Shown: positions 14,870 to 24,764 of the stretch, piece by piece
How positions within the stretch are numbered: the stretch's first letter is position 1
Layout: each line of letters opens with the position of its first letter
Assembly (NCBI GenBank): GCA_017407115.1
Contig: JAFQXD010000065.1
Location: 1-52,308, forward strand
Reading direction: 5' to 3'
Length of the DNA stretch: 52,308 nt
Source: Methanobrevibacter sp.
GTDB taxonomy: Archaea > Methanobacteriota > Methanobacteria > Methanobacteriales > Methanobacteriaceae
Program-made: the position numbers and the translations under genes
The notes under the pieces: generated by a model
Told to the model about the DNA's origin: nothing
Databases searched by the model: none
What the model saw: the letters and a program-made list of their open reading frames with translations, nothing else

Positions 14870-15790
14870 CTAAGCATTTTCAGTCATAATAGGCACTACC
14901 TGTTTTTTACGTGAAACAACACCCTCAAGTAAAACAGTGTTATCCTCTAATGTAACATCATAAGCCTTTTCAACCAAACTTGCGTCTTTTCCTAAAGCAA
15001 TGACCTGGGAGTTGCTGTTTACAATATCAGTAATCAGAAGCATGAACAAGTCCAAATCTTCATCTTCAATGATTTTGTTAATACCTGCTTCTAACTCATC
15101 CTTCATTGCCATTACATCTGAAATGTCAGCAGTGTTTACCTGATTTACAATTGATTTTACATCTTTGAAGTCAATCTGTTTTGCATCGAGTGCCAATATT
15201 TCTTCAATTGAAAAACTGCTTAAATCAGTACCTGCCTTAAGCATTTCCAAACCGTATTCTTCAGCATCAAGTTCTGCAATTGCAGCTAACTTTTCAACTG
15301 CTGCCTTATCATCCTCAGTGGTTGTTGGAGATTTTAAAAGCAAAGTGTCAGATATTATAGCTGACAACATCAAAGTAGCTATTTCTTTTGAAATTTCAAC
15401 ACCGTTTTCCTCATACAACTTACATAAGATAGTTTCAGTACATCCGACAGGTTCAAATCTTAAAAATAATGGATAAGAAGTTTCCAAAGCAAGTTTATGA
15501 TGGTCCACAACTTTTAAAATGTTTGCATTTTCGAGATTGTCAACTGATTCAGCAGGAGAGTTGTGGTCCACCAAAATGACATTTGCACCATCTTCAACAC
15601 TTTCCAATAATTCAGGTGCATCCAAACCCAAATAATTCAAAATAAATTCAGTTTCTTTGTTAATGTTTCCTAATCTGTAAGCTTTAGCTTCACTGTTTCC
15701 TAATTCGTTTTCCAAGTTTGCCATAACTAAACTTGAAGTGATTGTGTCACTATCAGGACTTTTATGCCCAAAAACAAAAGTTTCTACCAT
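14870..15790 (-). CDS. ppaC: Manganese-dependent inorganic pyrophosphatase
   Basis: Family II pyrophosphatase hydrolyses the pyrophosphate made in biosynthesis to phosphate. The 306-aa protein has the DHH-family metal site: GHKSPDSD (H9, D13, D15), VDHN (D75-H76) and VDHHK (D96-H97-H98), and the C-terminal substrate loop SRKKQVVP (293-300). There is no CBS insert, so this is the short, nucleotide-independent form. AAGGAA lies upstream of the ATG. A stand-alone gene. Very sure. Confidence 0.95.
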   Translation of the reverse strand: MVETFVFGHKSPDSDTITSSLVMANLENELGNSEAKAYRLGNINKETEFILNYLGLDAPELLESVEDGANVILVDHNSPAESVDNLENANILKVVDHHKLALETSYPLFLRFEPVGCTETILCKLYEENGVEISKEIATLMLSAIISDTLLLKSPTTTEDDKAAVEKLAAIAELDAEEYGLEMLKAGTDLSSFSIEEILALDAKQIDFKDVKSIVNQVNTADISDVMAMKDELEAGINKIIEDEDLDLFMLLITDIVNSNSQVIALGKDASLVEKAYDVTLEDNTVLLEGVVSRKKQVVPIMTENA

Positions 15791-15890
15791 ATTATCATTT
15801 TCCTTTTAAAAATAATGTTACTTATTAAATTATCTTTTTCATCCATATTTAATATTGCGATTGAAAAAATCATGTGAAAAGGGAGAATAA

Positions 15891-16751
15891 TCAGCCAAGT
15901 ATCTCTTTTTTTACTATATCAAAAGCGGTTTTTGCCTCAGGAATAGGAAATAGAGGATAAATATGAAACAATCCACTACCAACAATCAATTTTACATTAA
16001 CGCCATCTTTTTTTAGGTTTTCAACATATTTTTTAATGTCTCTGCAAAACAGTTCATTTTCCCCTACAAAAATTAACGTGTCTGCCAAATCGACATTATC
16101 TCCAAAAAGTGGACTTACCTTATAATCATTAGTATCCAAATCACCCGCCCAGGATTTACCAATTTCACGCAGACCAATTTCTCCCAAAATCGAATCATCA
16201 CTGCTGTTATAAGGAGGATTGGACATTGAGATGTCAACCCATGGAGAAAATGTTATAATATTGTCAGGCTGAGGCAGATTGATTGATTTTAAATGCTGAC
16301 AAAATGAGTGTATGAACCCTCCTCCTGCCGAATCGCCCATTAGTATTAACCTATTTTTTTGAATTAACGTTTTATATAATTCTCCGATTATATCAAAGGT
16401 TTCATCAGCATTATGTCTAGGTGCAAGAGGATAAACCGGAGCAAGAACATGTGCATCCAATTTTCGTGAAAGTAAAAAGCAATATATGAAATGTTGATAA
16501 TTTATCTGGTTAATGTAGGCTCCGCCATGCATGTATAAAATAGTGTTTTCGGCATCTTCATCCCCAAAAGTGAAAATTTGCATTCCCTTAAAATCAGTAC
16601 TTTTAAAAATGCTTTTAACAGGTTTTTCGCCAGCACTCAATCTATCTTTAATTAACTTATCAACATTTTCTTTAGAATCCATGAAATTTAATTTAGTTGA
16701 TTTTAAGATAGACTCTTCCACTTTTGCAATAATTGATTTTTGATTTGACAT
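15891..16751 (-). CDS. Alpha/beta hydrolase of the hormone-sensitive lipase family
   Basis: Protein of 286 aa with the oxyanion-hole motif HGGAY (75-79) and nucleophile motif GDSAGG (Ser141), which define the HSL-type (alpha/beta hydrolase fold-3) carboxylesterases. E231 or D238 could be the acid and H263 (GLFHIYPL) the base. No signal peptide, so it acts in the cytoplasm, probably on short acyl esters. Methanobrevibacter acquired several such esterases, perhaps from gut bacteria. Substrate unknown. Confidence 0.88.
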   Translation of the reverse strand: MSNQKSIIAKVEESILKSTKLNFMDSKENVDKLIKDRLSAGEKPVKSIFKSTDFKGMQIFTFGDEDAENTILYMHGGAYINQINYQHFIYCFLLSRKLDAHVLAPVYPLAPRHNADETFDIIGELYKTLIQKNRLILMGDSAGGGFIHSFCQHLKSINLPQPDNIITFSPWVDISMSNPPYNSSDDSILGEIGLREIGKSWAGDLDTNDYKVSPLFGDNVDLADTLIFVGENELFCRDIKKYVENLKKDGVNVKLIVGSGLFHIYPLFPIPEAKTAFDIVKKEILG

Positions 16752-16801
16752 GAAAAAACTAGTTTATGATAAGAAAAAATTGCTTAATAAAAAAAAATAA
16801 T

Positions 16802-17668
16802 TTAGTAATGACTTTGTGGAGTCATTCCTAAATGATGATCTTCGCTTTTCTTACCAGGTATTCCATAAGCATCCGCTCTACATTGTGTGCATGCTCTAAA
16901 TACTGGTATGATTTCTTCTACTTGTTCTCTGACACTTTCCATCATAGAACAATCAGGACGATTATAATGTTTCATTTTAGCTAAAGGAATTAACGGTAAA
17001 ATGTTCATTAAGGAAGCACCTCGTTTTTTAACTTCCTTAGCTATTTCAATGATATGTTCATCATTTAATCCTGGAATTAAAACTGAATTAACTTTAACAA
17101 CCAAACCGTTAGCTGCTGCCTTTTCAACACCTTCCAATTGGTTTTTGATTAAAATCTCTACAGCCTCATAACCTTTGTAGACTTTTCCTTCGTATTTGAT
17201 GAATGAATAAATATCCACAGCAATATCCGGATCAATAGCATTAATTGTTACAGTGACAGAGTTTACTCCGAGTTCTGCAAGTTTATCTGCATATTTTGGA
17301 AGTAAAAGTCCATTTGTACTCATACATTTGATTAAATCTGGTTGTTCTTTAGCTAATTTTTCAAAGAATTCAAATGTTTCTTCATTAGCCAGTGAATCTC
17401 CAGGCCCTGCTACTCCCACTACTGCAATTGGACCGTCAGCAGTAACCTCATTAACATGTTTAATTGCGGCATCTGCATCCATTACACAACTTGCAACACC
17501 AGGCCTATTTTCTTCATCATTAATATCTCTTGTACAGAAGTTACAAAAGATATTGCATTTTGGTGCGACCGGAACGTGTGCTCTACCTACTTTATCATGC
17601 ATTTTTTCATTGAAACATGGATGTGCTTTTGTTATATGTGCAAATCTTGAACCTTTGTGTTCAGCCAT
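16802..17668 (-). CDS. nifB: NifB-family radical SAM protein
   Basis: NifB fuses two [4Fe-4S] clusters into the carbide-containing 8Fe core (NifB-co, L-cluster). This 288-aa protein has the NifB features: HPCFNE near the N-terminus, radical SAM cysteines C38-C42-C45 (CNIFCNFC), NRPGVAS, AGPGDSL (87-93), STNGLLLP, KVNSVLIPGLND and a C-terminal CTQCRADAYG. It is the short form without the C-terminal NifX domain, as in methanogens. No nitrogenase gene lies in the window; instead it sits right after mmp17 with a 67-bp gap holding its own TATA box. That points to a role in MCR activation or other cofactor assembly. Confidence 0.9.
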   Translation of the reverse strand: MAEHKGSRFAHITKAHPCFNEKMHDKVGRAHVPVAPKCNIFCNFCTRDINDEENRPGVASCVMDADAAIKHVNEVTADGPIAVVGVAGPGDSLANEETFEFFEKLAKEQPDLIKCMSTNGLLLPKYADKLAELGVNSVTVTINAIDPDIAVDIYSFIKYEGKVYKGYEAVEILIKNQLEGVEKAAANGLVVKVNSVLIPGLNDEHIIEIAKEVKKRGASLMNILPLIPLAKMKHYNRPDCSMMESVREQVEEIIPVFRACTQCRADAYGIPGKKSEDHHLGMTPQSHY

Positions 17669-17705
17669 AATATCACTTCTCCGATTATATAACTCCTGTT
17701 AATTT

Positions 17706-17731
17706 GTATTGATACGAACAAATATTTAAAG
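17706..17731 (-). promoter_or_regulatory. nifB promoter with TGTTCGTATnnATAC element
   Basis: The minus strand reads CTTTAAATATT (TATA box, 17721-17731) followed at once by TGTTCGTATCAATAC (17706-17720). A nearly identical 15-mer, TGTTCGTATACATAC, follows the deoC TATA box at 51339-51353 (13 of 15 identical). Position between TATA box and start site suits a repressor. Inference. Confidence 0.45.
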
Positions 17732-17735
17732 TTTT

Positions 17736-18293
17736 CTATTCGCCATTTAACTCAGCAATATATTCATTAGCTTTTTCAATCCATGCATCAGCAATTAATT
17801 CATCAGTAGCTACAACAGTAACAATATCTCCTGTAGACATATCCTTGATAATCTTAAATCCTTCAGGCAATATTCTAAATATTGCATCATAAACTCTTCT
17901 TTGCAAATTGGAGCGAGGATCATCAACAATTATAGTCTGCAAATCAACATGGTCTCCGGCAATTTCCAGCTGATATCTGTTTGGCTGATAAATCTCTTCT
18001 CTTGAAAATCTTTTCCATAACTGTTTTAAGATGTTCGGAAGATAATTTTCATCATCAACAATAATTCTGGTGATGTCATCTGCTTTAACATAACTTAAGG
18101 TAGCCACATCACCAAAGGTAACTGCATTTGAACTCTTTCTCATTTTAATTGCTAAAATAAATACAGGATCATCAGGATTGACATAAGCCCTTAAATCATC
18201 AACAGAAGATCCCAAAACCAAATCCTGAAAGATTTGTTTGATGATTATTTCATAAACTTCTGCGCCTCTTTCATCATAGCATTCAACTAACAT
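17736..18293 (-). CDS. Methanogenesis marker protein 17
   Basis: Protein of 185 aa found only in organisms with methyl-coenzyme M reductase. It matches marker 17 by its opening LVECYDERGAEVYEIIIKQI, VFILAIKMRKSSNAVTFGDV in the middle, and the terminal DMSTGDIVTVVATDELIADA. No cofactor motif is visible. Last of a five-gene set mmp3-mmp6-mmp5-mmp15-mmp17. Marker 17 has been reported with McrC and other markers in the ATP-dependent activation of MCR, as I recall; its precise job there is not visible from sequence. Confidence 0.92.
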   Translation of the reverse strand: MLVECYDERGAEVYEIIIKQIFQDLVLGSSVDDLRAYVNPDDPVFILAIKMRKSSNAVTFGDVATLSYVKADDITRIIVDDENYLPNILKQLWKRFSREEIYQPNRYQLEIAGDHVDLQTIIVDDPRSNLQRRVYDAIFRILPEGFKIIKDMSTGDIVTVVATDELIADAWIEKANEYIAELNGE

Positions 18294-18311
18294 TAAATCA
18301 ACCCTTTAAAT

Positions 18312-19553
18312 TTATTTGTCATCATGTCTGTGACCCATACCAGATACCAGAAGAGCAGCTCCTACAGCACCGATATGCTGAGAGTATTCAGGAACAATAA
18401 CTTCGATTCCACCTAAAGTTTCACTTACAGCTTCAACAAGCCCTGAAATCAAACTGGTTCCACCTACTTGAATTAAAGGTTCACGAATGTCGATTTCTTG
18501 AAGTTGTTGTTCATAAACTTGTTCAGATACTGAATGACATGCTGCGGCCGCTACATCAGCTTTAGAACCTCCTGCTGCAAGTGTAGTAACAAGGTCTTGA
18601 ATACCGAATACAATACAGTAAGAGTTCAGCATTGCTTTTCTCCAGTCACCTTGTACTGCTAGTGGACCCAATTCAGTAATGTCCACATCCAATCTGCGGG
18701 AAGTCATATCTAAAAATCTGCCTGATGCACCTGCACAAATACCACCCATGGTAAAGTTATCAGGAATACCATTGTTAACGGTAATCACCTTGTTATCCAT
18801 ACCACCAATATCTAATACAGTAGCTTCTCCTTTTTGACAGTCTGCAAGATATACTGCACCTTTAGCATTGACTGACAATTCTTCCTGGATAAGTTCCGCT
18901 CCGAATTCCTGACCCATGGTAAATCTACCATAACCAGTAGTTCCAATACCGTCTACATCATCCCATCCGTAATCAGTGTTTGCAAATGCTTCTGCAGCTG
19001 CAGTTTTTGCAGATTCAATGATGTCTTTAGTGGAAGTCCAGCCAGTTCCAATAACCTGGTTGTTTTCCATGAGCACAGCTTTAGTAGTTGTTGAACCGGA
19101 GTCCAAACCAAGAGTAAGTCCTTCTTGCTTTTCACGGGCAAGAATACTTCTACGAGTTACAGTAGTGGCTAATGCTTCCATACGGATGAATAATTCATCA
19201 GCTTTTGTCCTTTCAGTGAATGAATAGGTAACTACTGGTATACGAGTATTGTTTTGGATAAAACGTCTTACTTCATTTCTTACCAATGCCGCCTCAGCAC
19301 ATCTAAAACAGGTTGCAATAAATACCGCATCAGGTTTGGATCTGCCTTCAACAATGGCCATAGCTCTTGCAATCATTAATTTCAAACTTGAACTTTGAGC
19401 CGAAAATCCAAATTTCTCATAAGATTCATCAATGTAATCCAAATCTATTTCAGGAAGAACAATTTCTGCACCAAATTTGTTTGCCGCTTTTTCAATTTCC
19501 TTTTGAATTCCACTATATTCTGTTCCACATGAAACTAAAGCAATTTTAACCAT
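18312..19553 (-). CDS. Methanogenesis marker protein 15 (BadF/HgdC-type ATPase)
   Basis: Protein of 413 aa. An N-terminal domain (1-140) precedes an ASKHA-fold ATPase core with [14 protein letters not shown] near 148-161, [16 protein letters not shown] and [13 protein letters not shown]. These match the activator ATPase of 2-hydroxyacyl-CoA dehydratases, which drives electrons uphill with ATP and holds a [4Fe-4S] cluster between subunits. In methanogens marker 15 is thought to take part in ATP-dependent reductive activation of MCR. GGAGG sits 8 nt before the ATG. Closely spaced with mmp5 (4 bp) and mmp17 (18 bp). Confidence 0.93.
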   Translation of the reverse strand: MVKIALVSCGTEYSGIQKEIEKAANKFGAEIVLPEIDLDYIDESYEKFGFSAQSSSLKLMIARAMAIVEGRSKPDAVFIATCFRCAEAALVRNEVRRFIQNNTRIPVVTYSFTERTKADELFIRMEALATTVTRRSILAREKQEGLTLGLDSGSTTTKAVLMENNQVIGTGWTSTKDIIESAKTAAAEAFANTDYGWDDVDGIGTTGYGRFTMGQEFGAELIQEELSVNAKGAVYLADCQKGEATVLDIGGMDNKVITVNNGIPDNFTMGGICAGASGRFLDMTSRRLDVDITELGPLAVQGDWRKAMLNSYCIVFGIQDLVTTLAAGGSKADVAAAACHSVSEQVYEQQLQEIDIREPLIQVGGTSLISGLVEAVSETLGGIEVIVPEYSQHIGAVGAALLVSGMGHRHDDK

Positions 19554-19557
19554 ATTA

Positions 19558-20013
19558 TTATTCCTCCTCAGCAGTTTCTTCTAGTGAATCTACAAATTCG
19601 TTAATCTCATTTACCATGACATAGGTTTCATCCTGATTGTTAGGATATGTAAGTTCCAAAACAGGAATTCCCTTGTTTCTAAGCAAGAATATTGATAATT
19701 CATTAGTTCTTGCACATCCGATACAACCGAAACCGTATGGAGCTCCATCAACTACAATTGCGGCTTCCGCTTCATCTATAAGAGGTCCGATAATGGACAT
19801 TCTTCCACGAACCCCTGAAGGAACCTCAATAGCTGCATATTTAAGACCTTTAATCGGGTCCTCTTCAGTAATATTCATTGGTGGAGAATCAATCTCCGGA
19901 TCTTTAATTTTTTGTCTAATCTGTTTTTGAAGAACTAAAGGAGTGTGACCTTTTCTTTCAAGTAAATCTGCTAAAATTAATGAATTTGGAGGATAAATAG
20001 CTATTTTAACCAT
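19558..20013 (-). CDS. Methanogenesis marker protein 5
   Basis: Protein of 151 aa, recognisable as marker 5 by [21 protein letters not shown] at the start and by the cysteine-bearing [15 protein letters not shown] segment, where two cysteines could bind a cluster or metal. The C-terminus is acidic. Third gene of the mmp3-6-5-15-17 set, with AGGTGA 4 nt before the ATG and a stop 4 bp ahead of mmp15. The exact role is unknown; operon position suggests the MCR activation or maturation complex. Confidence 0.9.
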   Translation of the reverse strand: MVKIAIYPPNSLILADLLERKGHTPLVLQKQIRQKIKDPEIDSPPMNITEEDPIKGLKYAAIEVPSGVRGRMSIIGPLIDEAEAAIVVDGAPYGFGCIGCARTNELSIFLLRNKGIPVLELTYPNNQDETYVMVNEINEFVDSLEETAEEE

Positions 20014-20021
20014 ATTTTCAC

Positions 20022-20492
20022 CTATTCTTTATTTTCTAAACATTCATTCATGATTTTTTTAAATTCGTCAACATCAATCGGTTTTTCCGGTTCAATTTCA
20101 ACTTCCTTAGGGTTTTCTAAAGCTTCGGAAACAAAACCAAGTATTCTGTATTCTTTTTCCATTTGATGGAATCCTTCCCTAGGTCCAAATCTGTGACCTC
20201 TACATCTTCTAGGATCTCCTGGAGCAAAACCTCTTTCTTTTGTGAAAATGTGGTTAGGATCAAGTTTTCTTATCTCTTCAATTGCCTTATAAACATCTTC
20301 ACTTTTACCACTTATCATAGAGCCGTAACAAGTGTTTTTTATTGTAAGAGGCAAACCAAGCATATGAAATTCACTAACTATCTCCTGTTCGCTTACATGA
20401 GCTCCCGGCCCAATAAAAATCATACGAGTAATTACATCTGGGTCCCAATCCTCTTTACCCAAATCAGGACTCATTGTTAGATTCGGTGACAT
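20022..20492 (-). CDS. Methanogenesis marker protein 6
   Basis: Protein of 156 aa. The signature of marker 6 is present: [20 protein letters not shown], then [20 protein letters not shown], a conserved basic and cysteine-containing stretch. The start at 20492 is preferred to an ATG at 20474 because AAGGAG lies 9 nt before it; this start lies inside the end of mmp3, so the two genes overlap by 29 bp. Likely works in MCR maturation with its operon neighbours. Biochemical role unknown. Confidence 0.9.
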   Translation of the reverse strand: MSPNLTMSPDLGKEDWDPDVITRMIFIGPGAHVSEQEIVSEFHMLGLPLTIKNTCYGSMISGKSEDVYKAIEEIRKLDPNHIFTKERGFAPGDPRRCRGHRFGPREGFHQMEKEYRILGFVSEALENPKEVEIEPEKPIDVDEFKKIMNECLENKE

Positions 20493-22011
20493 ATACTACA
20501 ACTCCTTCTTTTAATTTTTCAAGATGATCATAATCAGAAACAATATCTCCAATAATATTTGTTGCTTCAAATGTTTCCGCAGTTGGTCCGAACTCAACAT
20601 TGTCTTCAAATCTGACACCAATCAAACCTGCGCTTTTTGAAGACATGTTGGTAATACCAATTTGACCTCTTATAACTTTATCAACAGGGTTATTTTCAGG
20701 AATCAAACCTTTTGCAGATTTTTTATCTCCTTCAAAAATAACTATATGCATTCCAGGCACTGAAAAGTGAACCTTAATTTGACCGACAGGATTTTCCAAA
20801 AGGCCAGATAAAAGTTTGAAGTATCTAACAGACCTTGGTGCATTATCAGCAAATTTAATTTTGCATAAATCGTCTTTATTGATAGCTTTAGTTATTACTT
20901 TACCTTCTTTTAGGATATCAATCGTATGTAACGGGTCTTGCTGGACAATAATTGCATCATCATCAACCAATCCGTCAATTAAATGTTCAACTCCAGCTTC
21001 TGACAACATTTTTGTGGCTTCAGCTTGAGTTTTGCTTAATAACATCAATCTTTGCTGTTCTGATTTTACTGTAATAAATTCATTTTCCTTAGCGATATCA
21101 ATAAGTTCCATACCGTGAACAATGTGTCCTACAGTTGTGTGATTTGGAGTTAAAACTCTATTTTCACGATAAATAAAAAGTTTTCCAACACCCTTACCAG
21201 TATTTCTGATAGTCATTGTTCCACGATCTCTTTTGGTAGTGTTCTCCTTAGGTTTTTCAAGACCTTCGAGCTCATAAAATCCTAAAAATGATTCACTATC
21301 ATAAGAAACTTTAAGTCTGCCATCCTTAATTATAGAGAATAAATGTTCAACGCAAACAGGTGAGTTTTCATCTATTTCAAAAGAGATATAGGTGAATAAC
21401 TCATTACCTTCCTCCAGTACAGTATTCAAATCAGTTACTGAATAGCTGTCTGTAGTGGTACTTCTCTCAATGATTGGCTCAATGCCAACGATTTTATCGT
21501 CATCCGTAAGGGCTTCCAATGTCTTTTTACCTCCAATAACACGGGCAAAAATACCCTTATTATATGGCGGCACACTATAAACATTGGTTGTGTTCTCCTT
21601 AAGCATGATTAAATGAGTAGACTCATTACTAAAACTGGATAAACTTAAAACAACATCCCCTTCATAATATTTAAACTCATCATGGGTAGGTTCCAAATCA
21701 GTCACAATTGGTCCTACTGCCACTTCAGTAGGAGTGGACCATCTGATTTCTAAATCAACGAACTCATCATACTGATTTTTCCAGACATCAACCAGAGGTT
21801 TTGCCTCATCAGTTTCATTGAGTTGGAGGATAATAGAACCTTGAGTTGTTTTAATTTTATATTTGCTTATGTTTTTTTCAAGTTCCTTTTTTCCTTTAAT
21901 CAAACAAACAATACTACCAGGAGTATATGGAGCATTGACCTCTTCAATTACATCCTGAATTGAAGAACCCTCTGCCACATCTATTTCTTCTCCATTAATT
22001 TTAATTAACAT
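20464..22011 (-). CDS. Methanogenesis marker protein 3
   Basis: Large 515-aa marker protein. Residues 1-65 look like a ubiquitin/ThiS-like beta-grasp ([20 protein letters not shown]), followed by two cyclophilin-like halves (residues about 80-270, and 280-500 with [18 protein letters not shown] and [19 protein letters not shown]). First gene of the operon, with its own promoter in the 127-bp gap to the divergent nuclease gene. Marker 3 copurifies with MCR-activating factors in published work as I recall, and probably scaffolds the activation complex. Confidence 0.93.
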   Translation of the reverse strand: MLIKINGEEIDVAEGSSIQDVIEEVNAPYTPGSIVCLIKGKKELEKNISKYKIKTTQGSIILQLNETDEAKPLVDVWKNQYDEFVDLEIRWSTPTEVAVGPIVTDLEPTHDEFKYYEGDVVLSLSSFSNESTHLIMLKENTTNVYSVPPYNKGIFARVIGGKKTLEALTDDDKIVGIEPIIERSTTTDSYSVTDLNTVLEEGNELFTYISFEIDENSPVCVEHLFSIIKDGRLKVSYDSESFLGFYELEGLEKPKENTTKRDRGTMTIRNTGKGVGKLFIYRENRVLTPNHTTVGHIVHGMELIDIAKENEFITVKSEQQRLMLLSKTQAEATKMLSEAGVEHLIDGLVDDDAIIVQQDPLHTIDILKEGKVITKAINKDDLCKIKFADNAPRSVRYFKLLSGLLENPVGQIKVHFSVPGMHIVIFEGDKKSAKGLIPENNPVDKVIRGQIGITNMSSKSAGLIGVRFEDNVEFGPTAETFEATNIIGDIVSDYDHLEKLKEGVVVYVTESNNES

Positions 22012-22138
22012 ACAATCTCCTAATAAGAATTTTTAATATTATATATTTATAATCTTATTATATATTAAAATTATTTATTTGATTTTCAAAAGTTATATTA
22101 ACACAAAGTGATAACAATATAACAAGGAGAGGATAATA

Positions 22139-22870
22139 ATGAAAATTACAAAAAAACATGTTTTCTCTTTACTTGTAATTTTGATATTAGCCGTTGGAGC
22201 ATTATCCATAGCAAGTGCATACACAGGAACAGGTTTCACACATTCAATACCAAGTTCAAAATATCAGGACGTGACTGCATCCGATATCTTAAGCAAATAC
22301 AACAATACGGACTGCAATGTTGAAGAAACAGCAACATGCACCGAAGTCGTTGACGGAGACACAATATATCTCAGCAATGGAAAAAAGGTACGTCTTGTTG
22401 GAGTCAATACTCCCGAAAGAGGCGTTGAAGGATATATCACCTCCAAAGTATTTGTTCAAAAATTATGTCTCAACAAACAGATCGGACTTGACATTGATGA
22501 TTCAAAGCCAACCGACAAATACGGCCGTACATTGGCAGTGGTTATCGTTGATGGGAAAAATCTTAACGAAATGCTTTTAAAAGAAGGGCTTGCAGAGATA
22601 ATGTATATACCTCCAAGTGAGTTTTATCCTTATAATTGGGCAGATAGCTCTACACATATTTCATCCTCACACCAGACTTCCACTAATGCCAACACAGATA
22701 GTGGTTCCGGCGATTCTGGAAACTATATTGGAAATTCAAATTCAGGAAAATTCCATAAATCCACCTGCAAATGGGGTCAAAAAACAGCTGAACACAATAG
22801 AGTCTACTTCAATAACCGAAATGAGGCAATATCCCAGGGATATGTTCCGTGTAAGGTCTGCAACCCATAA
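22139..22870 (+). CDS. Secreted thermonuclease-like protein with zinc-binding tail
   Basis: Protein of 243 aa. Residues 1-28 form a signal peptide (VFSLLVILILAVGALSIASA). Residues about 60-160 are a staphylococcal nuclease domain: EVVDGDTIYL, RLVGVNTPERG and DKYGRTLAVVI keep the calcium-binding and both catalytic arginine positions. After a Ser/Gly linker, the last 45 residues (YIGNSNSGKFHKSTCKW...VPCKVC) are an Ada-like metal-binding module that often follows secreted nucleases. It probably degrades extracellular DNA or RNA. AGGAGAGG lies before the ATG. It is divergent from mmp3. Confidence 0.9.
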   Translation: MKITKKHVFSLLVILILAVGALSIASAYTGTGFTHSIPSSKYQDVTASDILSKYNNTDCNVEETATCTEVVDGDTIYLSNGKKVRLVGVNTPERGVEGYITSKVFVQKLCLNKQIGLDIDDSKPTDKYGRTLAVVIVDGKNLNEMLLKEGLAEIMYIPPSEFYPYNWADSSTHISSSHQTSTNANTDSGSGDSGNYIGNSNSGKFHKSTCKWGQKTAEHNRVYFNNRNEAISQGYVPCKVCNP

Positions 22871-22873
22871 TTT

Positions 22874-23665
22874 TTAATTTAGATATTTCAATGATTCGAT
22901 TTCCCTTTCCAGCCTATCCAAATCATCATCATTATCAACAATGTTTGAGTACAACAATCCCAATGAATAATTGCCTATGCTTTCCAATAGAGGAATAACA
23001 ACCGCAATATAAATTAAAAATCCAACATAAGGAATTGCAATTACCCATGCGGAAACTACAGAAGCTACAACAACCAATACAGCCATGAAAATCAGCCATT
23101 TGATTATATTGAAAATTCCAATAGTTCTGATATCTCCAATTACCTTATGAATTTTTACGGCTTCAGACAAACTGTTGAGATAAGCCAATCTTGCCTTTGC
23201 AAAAAACAGTAATATTTCAAATAGAATATAGGTAACTAAAACTACCACGATAATTAAACCTACATTTAGCAGAAAACTAGGAATATTCAAATTTGAAAGC
23301 ATATCCGGGCTTGATGTGCCCAATGTGGACAATGCAATGAAAAATACGGCAGTAGGTACAATCATATACACTATTCTTAATGCCAATACCCTTAAAGTGT
23401 CATATATGGTATTTCCAAAACTTAATGAAGGAAACAATGAGGATTCATTTAAACCTACCTTAACAAATGAGAATAAATATCCCGGCACAAGCAGAATAAA
23501 TAAAAAGAATGCAAATACTCCGATAGCCATAACATATTTATTATCATATACGATTCCAATAGGAATAATAGAAACTAGAATGAAAAGAATAAAAAGGATT
23601 GGTAGTTTCTTGATATTTCTAAAAGGATATTTAAATGAGTTAGATACAATTTTTCCGAAATCCAT
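22874..23665 (-). CDS. DUF4013 integral membrane protein
   Basis: About 263 aa from the ATG at 23665; an upstream TTG at 23698 is possible but less likely. The N-terminus FGKIVSNSFKYPFRNIKKLP is the typical DUF4013 opening, followed by about six hydrophobic helices and an acidic C-terminus (DNDDDLDRLEREIESLKYLN). DUF4013 proteins are common in Methanobacteriales with unknown function. Not obviously coupled to mmp2 (about 108 bp gap). Ends next to the convergent nuclease stop (3 bp between). Confidence 0.85.
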   Translation of the reverse strand: MDFGKIVSNSFKYPFRNIKKLPILFILFILVSIIPIGIVYDNKYVMAIGVFAFFLFILLVPGYLFSFVKVGLNESSLFPSLSFGNTIYDTLRVLALRIVYMIVPTAVFFIALSTLGTSSPDMLSNLNIPSFLLNVGLIIVVVLVTYILFEILLFFAKARLAYLNSLSEAVKIHKVIGDIRTIGIFNIIKWLIFMAVLVVVASVVSAWVIAIPYVGFLIYIAVVIPLLESIGNYSLGLLYSNIVDNDDDLDRLEREIESLKYLN

Positions 23666-23773
23666 AAATAGCGCCCCAATTAATAGCTGTTTTTCCAAAT
23701 TTCCATTTTTTGTGATTTGTTTAAATAACTGTTATAATCATCAATGAATAATCGTCAATGCCATGCATGATAA

Positions 23774-24748
23774 TCATCTGAAGATGAATACTGGGTTTTT
23801 CTCTTGATTGAATACTTCTGCCTGTTCATCGCCATAATTCAAATAAAGTGAGTTGGAATCTGTCACTTCACCGACTACTTCCGCTTCAATTGAATATTTG
23901 GCCAGATATTCTTTTATAAAATCACATTTATCATCATTTGCCGTGAAAACAAAACCTGAACCTGGGTAAGAGCGAAGCCAGTCAACCCATTCCACACTTT
24001 CATTTCTTGGAATATCCTCCAGATTGACAACAGCACCTTTGCCTGATGTTTCCAAAAGCATTTCCAAAGTTCCTAAAATGCCCGGATTTGAAATGTCCTT
24101 TCCTGATTTGATATAATCATTTTCAGCCAGATATTGAACTGCAGTGATTTGGTCTCTAACTAATTGTGCATCTTTTTCATATGTTGTATCCCAGTTTAGG
24201 GAAAACATTTCATGAGGCTTTCCATCCAAATCTATTGCAACTATTACCTTATCACCCTTTTCAGCACCAAAACTGGTAATCATCTTATCCTTTTGTGCAA
24301 TGCCCACAATAGCTACTCCCAGAGAGTCAATTTCCCCATCAGGGTGCAAGTGGCCTCCAACCATAGGAACTCCGAATTTTAAGCATCCGTCTTTGATTCC
24401 ATTTAATAAATCTTCATAAATCTCATCATTGCTAATTGACATTATATTTACCATTGCCAACGGTTTTCCTCCCATTGCTGCAATATCATTTACGTTTACA
24501 AGTACGGAACAGTATCCTGCCCAATAGGGATTCACATTCATTATATCTCCCCAAATTCCATCTGCAGCAAGCAATACAACCTGGTTATTTCCAATGTCAA
24601 TTGCTGAAGCATCATCTCCAATGTCAATTACAACATCTCCTGAAACATTGTATGATTCCTTTAAAAGAGATATTACATTATCAATTGAGCTTTTACGTGA
24701 TACTCCTTTAAATTCCTGAATTTCACGAACAAGATTTTTAAAATCCAA
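23774..24748 (-). CDS. Methanogenesis marker protein 2 (AIR synthase-like)
   Basis: Protein of 324 aa related to the PurM/SelD/HypE/ThiL superfamily, which forms ATP-dependent acyl- or aminophosphate intermediates. It has IGDDASAIDIG (Asp pair near 42-45), LLAADGIWGDI, VLVNVNDIAAMGGKPLAM and MVGGHLHPD. The methanogen-specific form is marker 2, with unknown substrate. It follows the DUF2117 gene with a 16-bp gap and belongs to the nob1-DUF2117-mmp2 operon. Family sure, substrate unknown. Confidence 0.9.
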   Translation of the reverse strand: MDFKNLVREIQEFKGVSRKSSIDNVISLLKESYNVSGDVVIDIGDDASAIDIGNNQVVLLAADGIWGDIMNVNPYWAGYCSVLVNVNDIAAMGGKPLAMVNIMSISNDEIYEDLLNGIKDGCLKFGVPMVGGHLHPDGEIDSLGVAIVGIAQKDKMITSFGAEKGDKVIVAIDLDGKPHEMFSLNWDTTYEKDAQLVRDQITAVQYLAENDYIKSGKDISNPGILGTLEMLLETSGKGAVVNLEDIPRNESVEWVDWLRSYPGSGFVFTANDDKCDFIKEYLAKYSIEAEVVGEVTDSNSLYLNYGDEQAEVFNQEKNPVFIFR

Positions 24749-24764
24749 AGATTACACTTCCTAA

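Noticed and set aside
17253..17702. 149-codon frame on the plus strand opposite nifB
   Set aside because: Antisense shadow of a well-supported gene; Ser/Leu/Pro-rich composition typical of opposite-strand frames.
23666..23698. Upstream start of the DUF4013 gene
   Set aside because: It is a TTG without a ribosome site and adds residues ahead of the conserved family opening.
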